A stretch of DNA of 36,431 bases from an uncultured Acetatifactor sp. (GTDB taxonomy: Bacteria; Bacillota; Clostridia; Lachnospirales; Lachnospiraceae), in the NCBI GenBank assembly GCA_910577185.1, contig CAJTLR010000035.1:1-36431 (forward strand), written 5' to 3'. Positions within the stretch are counted from its first letter, which is position 1; the number at the start of each line of letters is the position of its first letter. The position numbers and the translations under genes were made by a program. The notes beneath the pieces were generated by a model. It had not been told where the DNA came from, ran no database searches, and saw only the letters and a list, made by a program, of their open reading frames with translations. Positions 1 to 9,223 of this stretch are shown here, one piece after another.

Positions 1-4
1 AAAA

Positions 5-26
5 CGGGCGGCCGTCAGGCCGCCCG
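5..26. terminator. GC-rich hairpin at window edge, probable terminator
   Basis: A perfect 9-bp stem CGGGCGGCC/GGCCGCCCG closes a 4-nt loop GTCA. The left flank is AAAA, so a T tract would follow the hairpin on the minus strand; the right flank has no T tract. It could terminate a plus-strand gene lying outside the window or act in both directions. The neighbouring sequence needed to decide is cut off. Confidence 0.5.
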
Positions 27-77
27 GTATCCGTTATGGGCATAAGAATTCTGCATAATCCGTATATGTTTTTTCCA

Positions 78-105
78 TTCAAAAATAGTTTCCCTTCTTT
101 ATAAT
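78..105 (+). promoter_or_regulatory. Probable sigma-A promoter of the glycosidase cluster
   Basis: A perfect -10 box TATAAT lies at 100-105. A weak -35 box TTCAAA lies at 78-83, spaced 16 nt. Transcription would begin near 112, about 50 nt before the chosen start of the rhamnosidase gene. The A/T-rich setting and the terminator-like hairpin upstream agree with a new transcription unit starting here. Confidence 0.6.
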
Positions 106-161
106 AAAAGATGACAATGATATATGCCGGTTATGGGCCGGGGCAAAGGAAGGAGTCTGTT

Positions 162-2807
162 ATGAAAATCTGCCATCTGCAGGTTGACCACCGAAGTGAA
201 AATAATAATATAGACCGTCAGAATCCGGTTTTTGGCTGGAGGGTGGAGGCAGGGCCGGAGGAGGAAAGTATCCGGCAGAAAAGTTACCGGATCCGGGTAT
301 GGGATGACAGGGGGAATCCGGCCTGGGACAGCGGAAGGGTGGCGTCCTTTCACATGTGCGGCATTCCCTATGAAGGCAGGACTCTTCTGTCCGGTGAAAA
401 TTTTACCTGGAAGGTGGAATGTGAACTGGACAGCGCCGGGGGGATATGCCGTGCGGAAAGTGAGGCGGCGCGGTTTGAGACGGGCCTGATGAGACAAAAA
501 GACTGGAAGGGCAGCTTTATCGGGGAGAGGGAAGATCATGTGTATCATCTCTACCGGAAAACTTTCGCATGCGGGGGAAAAAGCGGATTAAAAAAGGCAA
601 AGCTGTACATCTGCGGCCTGGGACAGTTTGTGTGCTGGTTAAACGGAAGCCCTGTGTCGGATCATGTGCTGGAGCCGGGCTGGACGGTCTATGACAGGAC
701 CTGCCAGTATGCGGCTTATGATGTGACGGAAAAAGTGGTACAGGGAGAAAACGCCATTCTGGTGAAGCTGGGTGACGGGATGTTTAATGTGCCGGGAGGC
801 AGATATGTGTATTATGAGCGTTCCTACGGAAAAGCAAAGCTGCTTGTACAGCTGGAACTTACTTTTGCAGACGGAAGAACACAAATAGTAGTTTCGGACG
901 AATCCTGGATGATGACAAAGAGTCCCATATTGTTCTGCTGTATATACGGCGGGGAGGATTATGACGGCAGACTGTGGAAGAACGAATATCTGTATGGGGA
1001 CTACCGGGAGAAAGAGGACGGTACGGAGACGGTGTGGGAGCCGGTGCAGTGTGTGGATCCTCCGGCCGGGAAGCTTTGCGCCATGGGGCAGGAACCGCTG
1101 AAGGTGATGGAAACCTACGAACCGGTCAGTGTCAGGCAGGTGGAGGAGGGGGTATGGCAGTATGACCTGGGAAGAAATTTTTCCGGCTGGGCCAGAATCC
1201 GGGTCCGCACGGACGGAGGGGCTGCGGGCAGAAAAATCATCCTTGCCCCGGCAGAGAAGCTGAACCGGCAGGGGCGTATCGACCAGAGTGTTACAGGGAT
1301 GGGATATGCCTGGACATATATTTTAAACGGGGAAAGAGAGCAGGAATTTGCGCCGGATTTCACATACACGGGCTTTCGGTATGTGGAAATGCGGGGCGCC
1401 GTGCCGGAGGAAAAACTCAAAGCCCATGGATATGAAAGCGGAATGCCTGTTCTTGCAGGACTGAAGGGGGAGTTTATCTATCCGGATCTGGAAGAGGCGG
1501 GAGGGGTTTCCTGCTCCAATGAACTGTTTAATGCCATCCACGGGATTGTGCTCCAGGCCATAAAGAGCAATGCCAAAAGTTATTTTACGGACTGTCCCCA
1601 CAGGGAAAAGCTGGCATGGCTGGAGCAGACCCATTTAATCGGTCCATCCATAATGTACAATCTGAATGTGCACAGGCTGTATGAAAAAATAGAGGGGGAC
1701 ATGGCGGATGCCCAGCGGGACAGCGGTCTGGTACCGGATATCTGTCCGGAATATGTCACCGGATTTGAGAAATGGCATCAGGGATTTGTGGATTCGCCGG
1801 AATGGGGAAGTTCCTGTATCTTAAATCCCTGGTATGTATACAAAAGGTATGGGGATATTTCCCTGCTGGAGAGATTCTACGGTGTGATGAAGGGATATCT
1901 GGATTATCTGGGCAGGAGAACCCATCATGAAGTGCTGCATCACGGTCTGGGAGACTGGCTGGACATAGGGCCCTGCACACCCCGTTCCCAGAATACGCCC
2001 GTGCCGGTGGCGGCTACCTGCATCTACTATTATGATCTGAAGGTTATGGTTCAGGTGGCCGGGCTGCTGGGACGAAAGGAGGATGCCCGGGAATATGAGG
2101 AAAGACGGAAAAGAGTGTTTGCGGAATACAATCTGCAGTTTCTGGATGACCAGACGGCAAGATATGCCACGGGCAGCCAGGCGGCCCAGGCCATGAGCCT
2201 GGTGGTGGGGCTGGTGCCGGAGGAATATGTGGAAAAGGCGGCGGCGCAGCTGCGGGAAGACATTGTAAAGCGGGGATATGCCGTCACGGCGGGAGATGTG
2301 GGACATCCTTTTCTGATAGCCGCCCTGATGAAGTACGGCATGTGGGATGTGCTGAACGAGATGACCAACATCACGGACAAACCGGGTTACGGGTATCAGG
2401 TGGCAAACGGGGCCACCACGCTCACGGAGGAGTGGGACGGGCCGGATCCGGAGCATATCCACGGTTCCCAGAATCATCTGATGCTGGGCAGTATCGAGGA
2501 GTGGTTCTACGGGGGACTGGGCGGCGTGGAACTGATCCGGGACGGACTTCCCCTGGACCAGATCCGGATTGCGCCGCAGCCGGCCAAAGGTGTGGACTGG
2601 GTCAGGATGTGGACCATGCATCCCTACGGGAAAATTGAGACAGAGTGGCACAGAATTCCCGTGGGACAGGAAGCTGCGGCAGGAGGCGGGACAGTGGAAG
2701 TGACGGTACGGATTCCCCCCAATGTGACGGCATTTCTGGAGGCGCCGGACGGGACCTTGTGCCGCAAGGTGCAAAGCGGCCGCCACACATACCGTTTTGG
2801 GGTGTAG
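162..2807 (+). CDS. GH78 alpha-L-rhamnosidase, cytoplasmic
   Basis: 881-residue enzyme predicted to remove terminal alpha-L-rhamnose from oligosaccharides or glycosides. The order fits GH78: N-terminal beta-sandwich domains, an (alpha/alpha)6 barrel from about residue 440, and a C-terminal beta-sandwich. The family motif TDCPHREKLAW holds D477 and E482, which match the substrate-binding Asp and the general acid Glu of characterised GH78 enzymes. The third acidic position of that motif (Asp in many members) is replaced by an EQ pair. A second signature, TEEWDG (E756/E757), and the GSIEEWFYGG block lie near the end of the barrel. No signal peptide is visible. I chose ATG 162 because AAGGAAGGAG precedes it by 7 nt; an upstream in-frame ATG at 111 has no such site. 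First gene of a four-gene glycosidase run. Family call is firm; the exact linkage is not known. Confidence 0.92.
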   Translation: MKICHLQVDHRSENNNIDRQNPVFGWRVEAGPEEESIRQKSYRIRVWDDRGNPAWDSGRVASFHMCGIPYEGRTLLSGENFTWKVECELDSAGGICRAESEAARFETGLMRQKDWKGSFIGEREDHVYHLYRKTFACGGKSGLKKAKLYICGLGQFVCWLNGSPVSDHVLEPGWTVYDRTCQYAAYDVTEKVVQGENAILVKLGDGMFNVPGGRYVYYERSYGKAKLLVQLELTFADGRTQIVVSDESWMMTKSPILFCCIYGGEDYDGRLWKNEYLYGDYREKEDGTETVWEPVQCVDPPAGKLCAMGQEPLKVMETYEPVSVRQVEEGVWQYDLGRNFSGWARIRVRTDGGAAGRKIILAPAEKLNRQGRIDQSVTGMGYAWTYILNGEREQEFAPDFTYTGFRYVEMRGAVPEEKLKAHGYESGMPVLAGLKGEFIYPDLEEAGGVSCSNELFNAIHGIVLQAIKSNAKSYFTDCPHREKLAWLEQTHLIGPSIMYNLNVHRLYEKIEGDMADAQRDSGLVPDICPEYVTGFEKWHQGFVDSPEWGSSCILNPWYVYKRYGDISLLERFYGVMKGYLDYLGRRTHHEVLHHGLGDWLDIGPCTPRSQNTPVPVAATCIYYYDLKVMVQVAGLLGRKEDAREYEERRKRVFAEYNLQFLDDQTARYATGSQAAQAMSLVVGLVPEEYVEKAAAQLREDIVKRGYAVTAGDVGHPFLIAALMKYGMWDVLNEMTNITDKPGYGYQVANGATTLTEEWDGPDPEHIHGSQNHLMLGSIEEWFYGGLGGVELIRDGLPLDQIRIAPQPAKGVDWVRMWTMHPYGKIETEWHRIPVGQEAAAGGGTVEVTVRIPPNVTAFLEAPDGTLCRKVQSGRHTYRFGV

Positions 2808-3036
2808 GAAGCAGGAGGCGGTGAGGAAGGTCTGCCATACAAAAGAAGTTCCGGGAGAAGGAACGCCCGGGGAGAGCAAATCATTCCGGATGGAAGGGAA
2901 GGAACGGGTAAAGGATTTGGGGGTGTAGGAAGCAGGAAGCGGTGAGGAAGACATACAAAAGCGGTTCCGGGAGAAGGAACGCCCGGGGAAAGCAAATCAT
3001 TCCCGATGGAAGGGAAGGAACGGTGAAAGGATTTGG
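2801..3036. repeat. Imperfect tandem duplication, about 120 bp, two copies
   Basis: Two copies of one unit, 2801-2920 and 2922-3036, are nearly identical apart from a 5-nt deletion and a few substitutions in the second. The first copy begins inside the last codons of the rhamnosidase gene (GGTGTAG holds its stop), so the second copy carries a displaced duplicate of the stop region. Each unit contains CCGGG/CCCGG arms around a 10-nt loop and the alternative GTTCC/GGAAC pairing. The gap has no gene of its own. It looks like a local slippage or recombination duplication of a 3' untranslated segment. Confidence 0.85.
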
Positions 3037-3078
3037 GAAGGAAGGCCCGGAACCGGGCAGAAGAGGGAGAACAGGAAA

Positions 3079-4122
3079 ATGATGGCAATTACGGACGAAA
3101 GAATTCAGAAATACATGACGCCCTGGCGCTATCCGGAACCGGTGCTGCACGGCTCCGGGGTGCGTGGAGCTTTTGATGAAAAAGCGGTGGACATTCCCTT
3201 TGTATTCTGGCACAATGGAACATTTCATATGCTTTATACGGGATTTGACGGTGTGGGATACCAGTCCGCGCTGGCAGTCAGCGACGACCTGATACACTGG
3301 AAACACAAGGGTGTTATCCTGAAGCGAAACATGGAATCCGGCCGCTGGGACAGGGTGGGCGGGGCCGCTACCTGGATGATCAAAGCGGGCGACCGGCTGG
3401 AGGACCTGCCCAGGCTTCGGAAAATAGACGGGAAATACTGGATGGTCTACCATTCCTATCCCGGCACCGGATATGAGAGCGGGCCGGCGGAGATCGGCAT
3501 GGCGTGGACGGAGGACGAGGAACTGCTGGACTGGCATTTTCCGGACAGGCCCTGCTTTTCCTGGAAGGACGGGGAGGCATGGGAGGCCGGGGGACTGTAC
3601 AAAGCCTGTATTGTGCGCCATGAGGGCAGCTGGTATATGTTTTACAATGCCAAGGACAGGGAGGCGCGCTGGACAGAGCAGACGGGGCTGGCCATCTCAC
3701 AGGATCTGGAGCACTGGACCAGATGGAGGGGAAATCCCGTGCTGAGAGTGAACCGGCAGTCATGGGACGAGAGATTCGTGTCGGATCCCTGCGTTCTGAA
3801 GGACGGGCATCTGTGGCTGAACTTTTATTTCGGATACGGAAAAATATATGAGGATGGACATACCCATGCCCAGGAGGGACTTGCCATCTCGGAAGATCTG
3901 GTTTCATGGGAAAAAGTGGAGGAACCGATTCTTACTTTCGGAAAACCCGGCAGCGTGGACTGCGGGCATGCCCATAAGGCTTCCGTATTGTGTTATAAGG
4001 GAACCATGTATCATTTTTACTGCGGCACCTGTCCCTGGCAGGAAAAGTATCCCACAAACGCAGGCGGGGAATATAGGAGTATTTGTGTGGCCACGGACAG
4101 ACCCCTGGAAGGCAGCCTATGA
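3079..4122 (+). CDS. Five-bladed beta-propeller glycosidase (GH43/GH130-like)
   Basis: 347-residue protein with the repeating blade pattern of the GH43/GH32/GH68/GH117/GH130 superfamily: FVFWHNGTFHMLYTGFDG, SDDLIHWK, DGKYWMVYHSYPG, GSWYMFYNAKD, SQDLEHWTRW, SDPCVLKDGHLWLNFYFG and SEDLVSWE. Acidic residues at blade starts (AVDIPF, SDPCV) are where such enzymes keep catalytic Asp residues, but I cannot assign the triad safely. No signal peptide. GAGGGAGA lies 8 nt before ATG 3079; ATG 3082 is an equal alternative. Its position between a rhamnosidase and a GH42 galactosidase suggests a pectic side-chain substrate such as an arabinofuranoside. The substrate is inference; a phosphorylase of the GH130 type is the main alternative. 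Confidence 0.75.
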   Translation: MMAITDERIQKYMTPWRYPEPVLHGSGVRGAFDEKAVDIPFVFWHNGTFHMLYTGFDGVGYQSALAVSDDLIHWKHKGVILKRNMESGRWDRVGGAATWMIKAGDRLEDLPRLRKIDGKYWMVYHSYPGTGYESGPAEIGMAWTEDEELLDWHFPDRPCFSWKDGEAWEAGGLYKACIVRHEGSWYMFYNAKDREARWTEQTGLAISQDLEHWTRWRGNPVLRVNRQSWDERFVSDPCVLKDGHLWLNFYFGYGKIYEDGHTHAQEGLAISEDLVSWEKVEEPILTFGKPGSVDCGHAHKASVLCYKGTMYHFYCGTCPWQEKYPTNAGGEYRSICVATDRPLEGSL

Positions 4123-4166
4123 GGCTGCGGCCGGCATTGGGGCATGACAGGGAGATCCGGTGGGGA

Positions 4167-4183
4167 GCTGTCAGAGTGACGGC
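4167..4183 (+). other. Small intercistronic stem-loop
   Basis: GCTGTCA and TGACGGC pair over 7 bp (one G-U) around a GAG loop in the 175-nt gap between the propeller glycosidase and GH42. No T tract follows, so it is more likely an mRNA processing or stability hairpin than a terminator. The rest of the gap is purine-rich, with several AAAGGAG-like stretches, and shows no gene. Confidence 0.35.
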
Positions 4184-4297
4184 AGCTGCAAAAGGAGAAC
4201 CGCAAAGGGAAACAGACCTGATCCGGCAAAGAGAGGCCGTGGGCGGAAGGGATAAAGGACGCAAAGGAGAAAGAATCCGGAAAGGAGAATGACTGGG

Positions 4298-6310
4298 ATG
4301 AAACGAGCGGACAAAATTTATTACGGGGGGGATTACAATCCTGACCAGTGGGATGACGAAACCATAGAGGAGGATATGAGGCTTTTCAGAAAGGCAGGGA
4401 TTAACCTGCTGACGCTGCCGGTGTTTTCCTGGGCGAAACTGGAGCCGGAGGAGGGGGTCTACCGGTTTGGCTGGCTGGACCGGATGATCGATAAAATCTG
4501 GGAAAACGGGATTTCCGTATGTCTGGCAACTCCCACCACGGCCCAGCCGGCCTGGCTGTCAGCCAGATATCCGGAGGTACTGCCGGTGGATATCGCGGGG
4601 AGAAAGCGGACCCATGGCATGAGGGTGTTTTTCTGTGTGAACAGCCTGAAATACCGGGAGCGGGCGGCAGCCATGGCAGAGGAGATGGCAAAGCGTTACG
4701 CCCATCATCCGGCCCTGGCCATGTGGCATGTGTCCAATGAGTACGGAACTTACTGCTATTGCGAGAACTGCCAGGCGAAATTCCGTCTGTGGCTGAAAAG
4801 ACGTTACGGCACCCTGGAGGAGCTGAACAAAAGATGGCACACGGCATTCTGGGGAAGAACCCTGACGGATTTTGAGGAAGTGACCCTTCCCACGGAGTTA
4901 AATGATGACTACCGCTTTCAGCCTTCCATACAGCTGGATTACATGCGTTTTGTGACGGATTCCACGGCAGAATGTTTTCTGAATGAGTACAGGGTGCTGA
5001 AACGCTACAACCCCCATATTCCGGTGCAGACCAATATGTCCGGTTACATCAAGAAACTGGACCAGTTTGTCATGACAAAAAATCTGGATATTGTGGGCTG
5101 GGACAATTATCCCTGGCCGGATGACCCGCCGTATTTTGTGGCCATGAAACATGACATTATGAGGGGGCTGAAAGGGGGCGCATCCTATATTCTCACGGAG
5201 CAGTCGCCCAATCAGCAGAACTGGCAGCCCTACAATCTTCTGAAGCGCCCGGGGGAGGTGAGAAGGCTTTCTTACCAGGCCCTGGCCCATGGGGCGGACA
5301 CCTGCCTCTTTTTCCAGATGCGCCAGTCCATTGCAGGGCAGGAGAAATTCCACGGGGCTATCATCAGCCATGCGGGCAGGGAGGATACCAGGGTGTTCCG
5401 GGAATCGGCCAGACTGGGGAAGGAGCTGGCAAAACTGGGGGATGTTTTCCTGGAGGGCCGCACCCCCGCAAAGGCAGGACTTTTGTTTGACTGGAACAAC
5501 TGGTGGGCGCTGGAGCTGGCCAGCGGGCCCAGCAGGGATATGGATTATCTGAAGACGGTGTCTTTGTATTACGAGACTTTGTATTGCCGGAATATTCCGG
5601 TGGACATTCTGCCCTACGACGCTGAACTGGAGGGATATGAACTGATTCTGGCTCCCATGCTGTACATGGTGAGGGGGGATGTGGCCGGACGGCTGCAGGA
5701 ATTTGTAAAAAAGGGCGGCACGCTGGTGACCACGGTGATGTCGGGCCTCACAGACGAAAATGACAGATGCATCTTCGGCGCCTATCCGGGGCCGCTGAAG
5801 GAAATGCTGGGAATCTGGGTGGAAGAGACGGATGCGCTCCGCCCCTGGGAAAAAAATACCATGAAAATCGTCCGGGAAGGGGAATTTGAAAAAGAAGAAT
5901 ATGCCTGCGGATTTCTCTGCGACCTGATTCATCCGGAGGGAGGAGCCCGGGTGATTGCCTCCTACGGGGAGGATTTTTACAAAGGAATGGCCTGCGTCAC
6001 AGAAAATGACTACGGGGAAGGAAAGGCCTATTATATCGGCACCCAGCCGGAGCAGGATTTCCTGGAAGAACTGCTGGGAAAAATATGCGCCGAAAAGAAT
6101 CTATCCGGGCTGTATTCGGCAGAAACCGGCGTGGAGATCACATTGCGGGTCACGGATCAGGCCAGCGTGGTGTTTGCCATAAATCATAACAGGGAGAGCG
6201 CGGTAATTGACTTCGGCCGGGAAAAGCTGGCAGATTTGCTGAACGACAGGACTCTGACCGGAATTGTCACCATGGAGGCGGGAGATGTGATAGTGGCCAG
6301 AAGAATGTGA
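4298..6310 (+). CDS. GH42 beta-galactosidase
   Basis: 670-residue cytoplasmic beta-galactosidase that cleaves terminal beta-D-galactose, in this setting probably from galactan or arabinogalactan side chains. The N-terminal YYGGDYNPDQW opening of the TIM barrel is diagnostic. E148 in WHVSNEYG is the expected acid/base and E301 in ILTEQSPNQQNW the expected nucleophile. Cysteines C113, C153, C155 and C158 match the zinc cluster of GH42 enzymes. A trimerisation-type domain (about residues 390-600) and a short C-terminal beta domain follow. ATG 4298 is preferred over ATG 4289 because AAAGGAG at 4281-4287 is 10 nt from the former and only 1 nt from the latter. It ends 38 nt before the next gene's chosen start, consistent with co-transcription. 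Confidence 0.93.
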   Translation: MKRADKIYYGGDYNPDQWDDETIEEDMRLFRKAGINLLTLPVFSWAKLEPEEGVYRFGWLDRMIDKIWENGISVCLATPTTAQPAWLSARYPEVLPVDIAGRKRTHGMRVFFCVNSLKYRERAAAMAEEMAKRYAHHPALAMWHVSNEYGTYCYCENCQAKFRLWLKRRYGTLEELNKRWHTAFWGRTLTDFEEVTLPTELNDDYRFQPSIQLDYMRFVTDSTAECFLNEYRVLKRYNPHIPVQTNMSGYIKKLDQFVMTKNLDIVGWDNYPWPDDPPYFVAMKHDIMRGLKGGASYILTEQSPNQQNWQPYNLLKRPGEVRRLSYQALAHGADTCLFFQMRQSIAGQEKFHGAIISHAGREDTRVFRESARLGKELAKLGDVFLEGRTPAKAGLLFDWNNWWALELASGPSRDMDYLKTVSLYYETLYCRNIPVDILPYDAELEGYELILAPMLYMVRGDVAGRLQEFVKKGGTLVTTVMSGLTDENDRCIFGAYPGPLKEMLGIWVEETDALRPWEKNTMKIVREGEFEKEEYACGFLCDLIHPEGGARVIASYGEDFYKGMACVTENDYGEGKAYYIGTQPEQDFLEELLGKICAEKNLSGLYSAETGVEITLRVTDQASVVFAINHNRESAVIDFGREKLADLLNDRTLTGIVTMEAGDVIVARRM

Positions 6311-6348
6311 GAGAACGGGTACAGAAGGAAAAGAGACGGGAGAACAGT

Positions 6349-9087
6349 ATGGAAAGATTACGCACATTGCTGGAAGGGAAGGAAACAAGTCATATACTGC
6401 CTTTTTTGTGGATGAAGGGAGAGGACAACGGGACCATAGCAGGGGAGCTTGACAGGATAGAGGAATGCGGCATCAGGGAAATATGCCTGGAGTCCAGGCC
6501 GCACCCGGATTTCTGCGGTCCGGGCTGGTGGGAGAACCTGGATTTTATCTGCAAGGAAGCAAAAAGAAGGGGAATGAGGCTGTGGATTCTGGATGATGAC
6601 AAATTTCCCACAGGACATGCCAACGGAGGATTTGAGCGGCAGCCGGACAAGGGCAAGCTTTATCTGGCGGAGCGCCACATGGATATCTGCGGCCCCTGCA
6701 GGAACGGCGCCGTGCTGGTGGAAAATTTTATGGGCGTGCAGGGAAGGGACCTGAAGCGAAATGCCCGGACAGGGCAGTTTCCGGACGAAAAACTTCTGGG
6801 GATTCTGGCGGTGCCCAAGCCCGACGGGGAGACCCTGGCAGTGGCCGGGGAGGGAATTCTGGACCTGACGGACCATTGTGAAAACGGATTTGTGTATTTT
6901 GACCTGCCTGAGGGGGCCTACCGGCTGTTTGTGATTTTTACCACCAGAAAAGGCGGGGGAAGGGATGCTTACGTGAATCTGATTGACCCGGACTCCGTGA
7001 GGGTGCTCATCGACGAAGTGTACGAGAAGCATTATGCCCGTTATGGGGAGTATTTTGGCTCTGTCATAGCCGGATTTTTTTCCGATGAGCCGGAACTGGG
7101 GAATGTAAAGGGGTATCCTTTTGACAATACCCTGGGCCAGAGGGACCACATGCTTCCCTGGAGCGGAGGGCTGGAGGAAGCGCTGCGGCATAAGTGGGGG
7201 GAGAAATTCACGGAAAATCTCCCGGCTCTGTGGTATGAGTCCGGGGAAAAGACGGCTTTTGTGCGCTCGTCTTACATGGATGAGATGACCCGGCTGGTAC
7301 AGACCTGCTTTTCCGGTCAGATGGGCAGATGGTGCGAACAGCGTGGGGTGGAATACATCGGACATATTATCGAGGATGACAATGCCCATGCCAGAATGGC
7401 CTGCAGCATCGGACATTATTTCCGGGAGATGGCAGGGCAGCACATGGCGGGAATCGATGTGGTGCATCATCAGATCGTGCCCGGGTTCACGGAGCCGGTG
7501 CATCAGTGGATTGCCGGGGACAGGGATGGGGAGTTTTTCCACTTCGGCCTGGCCAAGCTGGCAAGTTCTGCGGCCCATATCCAGAAAAATAAGAAAAACA
7601 GGGCGCTCTGTGAAATCTTTGGCAATTACGGCTGGGCAGAAGGGAATTCCCTTATGAAGTGGCTGGCCAACCATATGCTGGTAAGGGGCATAAATCAGTT
7701 CACGCCCCATGCCTTCTCCATGCGCTACCCGGATCCGGACTGCCCGCCCCATTTTTATGCCGGGGGAAACAATCCGGGATTTTCCTGCTTTACCTGGCTG
7801 ATGAAATATATGAACCGTGGGGCCCATTTGCTGGACGGCGGCGTTCATGTGGCAGATGCGGCAGTGCTTTACCACGGAGAAAGTGAATGGAGCGGAGGCG
7901 CCTGCATGCTGTTCCAGAAACCGGGCAGAAAACTGATGGAAAAAGGAATGGACTATGACGTGATTCCGGCAGATCTGCTGGAGGAGACGCAGACCCGTGA
8001 CGGCGGCGGAGAAGACCTGAATCCGGCGGGATATCATTCCGTATGGGTGGAAAACGGAAGGCTGCGGATAGGGAAAGAGAGCTATGTGTGCCTGATTCTG
8101 CCCTATGCCCGGTACCTGGACAAAAGGGTCATCCGTTTTGTGGAAAAAAGTGCTCCGCTGGGACTGAAGGTTTTCGTGACGGATGCCCTGCCGGAGGGGG
8201 ATGTGTACGGAGAGCCGCTGCCGGAGAACTGGGAGAAGAATGTGGAAGTGGTATCCCTCTGCGGCCTTGCGGAGAAGGTGGAGGCGTTAAAGGAGGCCAG
8301 GGGCGAAAATGAAATTACGGTGGACACTTGTAATTTTCCGGATCTGCGCTGTCTGGTGATGCGCCACAGGGACGGACTGGCGGCCATGTATTTCAACGAG
8401 TCCGTGTGGAAAAAGTTCCGGGGACAGATCCGGGTAAACAATCCGGAATATGACAGGGTGACGGTTTACGATCCCTGGCAGAACAGGGCGGAGAGCTTTG
8501 CACTGCGGGAATCCGGAGGCCCGGAATCCGCGCCGGGGAATGTTCCGCTGTGCCTGGAACCGGGGGAGGCAGTGTTCTATTGCTTTGAACGTCAAAGTAA
8601 TGGCGCCGGGAGCCCGGCGCCGGAATTCCCGGTTCAGGGAGAGAGGGAAGTTCTGGATCTGGACTGGAAGATCACAAGGATTCCCCAGGGAACGCAGGAG
8701 GAAATCCGGGAGGAAACCTGGCTGAGGGCAGGGCAGCCCCTTCCCAATTTAAACGGTCCGGGATACTGGCCTTCTTTTGTGGGAACCTATGTATATGAAG
8801 GAAGCTTTTATAGGAAGAAAGAAGCGGGAAAGAGGTATGTTCTGATATTTCCCCAGGCCTGCGACAGCATGAGGGTTTTGTGGAACGGGAAAGACCTGGG
8901 ATTCCTGGCAGGATTCCCGGCCCGGCTGGAGGTGACGGATGTCCTTGCGGACGGGGAAAACAGTATCCGCGTGGAAGTGACTACCACTTTGGTGTGGAAA
9001 CACAAAGACGGGGCGTCCACTCATTTGCAGTTGCCTGCATCCGGCATGACCCAGGCGCCGGTGCTGCAGGTCCTGGAGCGTGTCTGA
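6349..9087 (+). CDS. Large uncharacterised glycosidase, GH106-like architecture
   Basis: 912-residue protein. The N-terminal part reads as a TIM-barrel start (LPFLWMKGEDNGTI, CLESRPHPDFCGPGWW, WILDDDKFPTGHA), a pattern seen in poorly annotated Firmicutes glycosidases related to the GH106 type of alpha-L-rhamnosidases. The middle carries barrel-like motifs FFSDEPELG and GHIIEDDNAHARM, rich in candidate catalytic acids. The last 150 residues form a galactose-binding-like jelly roll (YVYEGSFYRKKEAGKRYVL, VLADGENSIRVEVT). No signal peptide. ATG 6349 is preferred because GGGAG lies 7 nt upstream; ATG 6307 overlaps the GH42 stop but has only a weak site. Following a GH78 and a GH42 gene, a pectic rhamnose or related deoxy-sugar substrate is plausible. 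The glycosidase role is likely; the family number is uncertain. Confidence 0.7.
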   Translation: MERLRTLLEGKETSHILPFLWMKGEDNGTIAGELDRIEECGIREICLESRPHPDFCGPGWWENLDFICKEAKRRGMRLWILDDDKFPTGHANGGFERQPDKGKLYLAERHMDICGPCRNGAVLVENFMGVQGRDLKRNARTGQFPDEKLLGILAVPKPDGETLAVAGEGILDLTDHCENGFVYFDLPEGAYRLFVIFTTRKGGGRDAYVNLIDPDSVRVLIDEVYEKHYARYGEYFGSVIAGFFSDEPELGNVKGYPFDNTLGQRDHMLPWSGGLEEALRHKWGEKFTENLPALWYESGEKTAFVRSSYMDEMTRLVQTCFSGQMGRWCEQRGVEYIGHIIEDDNAHARMACSIGHYFREMAGQHMAGIDVVHHQIVPGFTEPVHQWIAGDRDGEFFHFGLAKLASSAAHIQKNKKNRALCEIFGNYGWAEGNSLMKWLANHMLVRGINQFTPHAFSMRYPDPDCPPHFYAGGNNPGFSCFTWLMKYMNRGAHLLDGGVHVADAAVLYHGESEWSGGACMLFQKPGRKLMEKGMDYDVIPADLLEETQTRDGGGEDLNPAGYHSVWVENGRLRIGKESYVCLILPYARYLDKRVIRFVEKSAPLGLKVFVTDALPEGDVYGEPLPENWEKNVEVVSLCGLAEKVEALKEARGENEITVDTCNFPDLRCLVMRHRDGLAAMYFNESVWKKFRGQIRVNNPEYDRVTVYDPWQNRAESFALRESGGPESAPGNVPLCLEPGEAVFYCFERQSNGAGSPAPEFPVQGEREVLDLDWKITRIPQGTQEEIREETWLRAGQPLPNLNGPGYWPSFVGTYVYEGSFYRKKEAGKRYVLIFPQACDSMRVLWNGKDLGFLAGFPARLEVTDVLADGENSIRVEVTTTLVWKHKDGASTHLQLPASGMTQAPVLQVLERV

Positions 9088-9132
9088 AAATTCGTTCCCG
9101 CCATGGGTACGCCCCGTTTTACGGTATATTTG

Positions 9133-9204
9133 GCCCTCATTGGGGGAGCGCAGCCCGCTGCGTTTCCCCGGCCTCATCTCCCACAAACCGGGCCGGGTGA
9201 GGGC
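9133..9204. repeat. Multi-stem structured intergenic element
   Basis: This lies between two converging genes (ends at 9087 and 9224). GCCCTCA (9133-9139) pairs with TGAGGGC (9198-9204). Inside is a 12-bp hairpin 9142-9169 with CGCAG/CTGCG at its tip and loop CCCG. CCCGGCC (9167-9173) can alternatively pair with GGCCGGG (9191-9197). No T tract follows on either strand, so it is not a classic terminator. It resembles dispersed structured repeats of Lachnospiraceae, but only one copy is in this window. Confidence 0.55.
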
Positions 9205-9223
9205 GAAAAAAGCGGTGTACTGG

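Noticed and set aside
1821..2954. Minus-strand frames running through the tandem duplication, with repeated peptides
   Set aside because: The repeated peptide is only the reverse translation of the DNA duplication; no start signals and no family resemblance.
2801..3036. Possible CRISPR array
   Set aside because: Only two long adjoining copies with no spacers; none of the other repeats in the window has repeat-spacer form either.
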